Assembly: GCF_013166515.1 (NCBI RefSeq)
Contig: NZ_JABKKJ010000015.1
Location: forward strand, 1-64,000
Source: Xylanibacter caecicola
GTDB taxonomy: Bacteria; Bacteroidota; Bacteroidia; Bacteroidales; Bacteroidaceae
Direction of reading: 5' to 3'
DNA: 64,000 nt
The translations under genes were made by a program, and so were the position numbers. Shown here piece after piece: positions 63,243 through 64,000 of the stretch (position 1 is the first letter of the stretch; every line of letters starts with the position of its first letter). The notes below the pieces were generated by a model. The model did not search any database. It was not told the origin of the DNA and was given only the letters and a program-made list of their open reading frames with translations.

Positions 63243-64000
63243 TTATTCATCGTTACCTGTATCTCCATCCTGCTCCGACCTGAATTCAAATGTCAATTCG
63301 GATGCCGGTATATTACATTCCATGAACAAGCCGTTAAGGATGCTTATTTTTGTTGCTGTACTATTATCAGTCCAAACATACAGACCTGTAGCGAGCTTGC
63401 GTCTCCACGATTCCGGCGTGGTATAAAAACCATTTTTCTCATTCGCACAAAGCCATTCAACTGTAGAACGCTTTTCAAGCAATATGTGACCACATACTTG
63501 TATCAGCATTTCTTTCCATGTATTGACAGGATAACGGACTCCATGAAGAATGTACGCCTGCAACTTTTTACCGGTAAACTCGAAATCTTCGTCATCAAGA
63601 GAAGCCGATTCTGTCTCCGGTTTTGTCTCTTTAAAGTTTGATGCAGGCTTCGGCCATAGCTTCATGAATACGTTAAGAAGCTCTTGCTGCCGTTCTTTCA
63701 GTTCTGTCTCAGTCCATTGTTCGCAACCTTTCACATAGTTATTCAGGCGAAAAGCACTTTCCTTAAATCCCTTTTCCATATCCCTCTTCTCGGCAAATGT
63801 TAGATTGCTATATTGCGAATTATACCCTGTTAAAGTAATGTTTGCCATTGTGTGCAGATATTGCTGATGCACACGTTCCCAATCATCGCCTAAAGCTCTC
63901 TTCCATTTGTCCGACAATGTCTGTGGCATGATATGTTCAATGGTAATATTCTTTTCGGTCAGTTCCTTAACAACATCGTGCCTCTCGTTATTGTCACGGT
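63243..64000 (-). CDS. GmrSD-like DUF262/DUF1524 protein, 5' end outside the window
   Basis: C-terminal part only; the minus-strand frame stays open to the window edge. The first visible block ITIEHIMPQTLSDKWKRALG is the His-containing motif of the DUF1524 (HNH-like) nuclease domain, followed by HTMANITLTGYNSQYSNLTF and FRLNNYV. After an acidic linker comes FTGKKLQAYILHGVRYPVNT, WKEMLIQVCGHILLEK, an accessory domain often seen at this end of such proteins. GmrSD relatives are modification-dependent (type IV) restriction enzymes; the DUF262 half must lie beyond 64000. Confidence 0.8.
   Translation of the reverse strand, partial: RDNNERHDVVKELTEKNITIEHIMPQTLSDKWKRALGDDWERVHQQYLHTMANITLTGYNSQYSNLTFAEKRDMEKGFKESAFRLNNYVKGCEQWTETELKERQQELLNVFMKLWPKPASNFKETKPETESASLDDEDFEFTGKKLQAYILHGVRYPVNTWKEMLIQVCGHILLEKRSTVEWLCANEKNGFYTTPESWRRKLATGLYVWTDNSTATKISILNGLFMECNIPASELTFEFRSEQDGDTGNDE

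Noticed and set aside
63243..63929. Complete 228-aa protein starting at the ATG at 63929
   Set aside because: That Met lies inside the conserved ITIEHIMPQ motif and the frame continues upstream to the window edge, so the gene is cut by the window.

Overview
The window looks like chromosome from a Bacteroidales organism, most likely the Prevotella/Paraprevotella group. The grounds are many promoters with the Bacteroidetes -7 box TAnnTTTG and a -33 TTTG about 20 nt upstream, C-terminal tails of the type IX secretion (T9SS) kind, DUF4270 and DUF4494 proteins, a Nudix-type AraR regulator beside the arabinose genes, and a methylmalonyl-CoA branch of propionate/succinate metabolism. No rRNA, tRNA, CRISPR array or complete insertion sequence was found. 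Layout: 1-3.7 kb is an AT-rich DpnII-like GATC restriction-modification island (methylase, nuclease, second methylase). 3.8-10.5 kb holds dinB, pyk, a LytTR regulator with a TPR lipoprotein, a lipocalin-like lipoprotein and a WG-repeat protein, followed by two adjacent arrays of 22-bp tandem repeats. 11.2-21.7 kb on the minus strand is an L-arabinose operon: periplasmic mutarotase, Na+/sugar symporter, AraR, AraD, AraA, AraB, then transketolase and RpiB, so that arabinose is imported, converted to xylulose-5-P and passed into the pentose phosphate pathway. 22.2-24.5 kb is a second mutarotase plus galactokinase. 24.6-29.4 kb carries folC, dnaJ, grpE and an ABC-F ATPase. 30-42.4 kb is housekeeping: pseudouridine synthase, HD hydrolase, menA, DUF4494, a YggS-type PLP protein, a secreted M6 protease, a flavodoxin/ferredoxin fusion, ComEC, mazG and rnz. 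42.5-46.5 kb is an envelope cluster: a minimal secreted protein, an L,D-transpeptidase lipoprotein with a TTG start, an ECF sigma factor, a probable anti-sigma factor and a small periplasmic protein, with a second ECF sigma factor convergent to it. 46.7-55.7 kb has htpG, ribE, a TonB-dependent receptor, and the mce-mmdA-small subunit-biotin carrier operon. 55.8-63.2 kb has panD, panC, a half-length GT5 protein with a DUF4270 lipoprotein and a 42-aa protein, a DJ-1 protein, map, tsaD and a CinA-C amidase. The window ends inside a GmrSD-like (DUF262/DUF1524) gene. The least explained content is intergenic. Two unrelated dispersed repeat families occur: family A, degenerate arrays of short palindromes around ATGCCGTTTT with conserved ends, and family B, hairpins of about 130 bp built from GGAGATA units, placed just after stop codons, whose side hairpin keeps its pairing while changing sequence. 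There are also a 151-bp MITE-like element, a 40-bp perfect palindrome, and a 31-bp perfect inverted repeat that includes the last codons of a gene. All calls come from reading the sequence; no database search was run.
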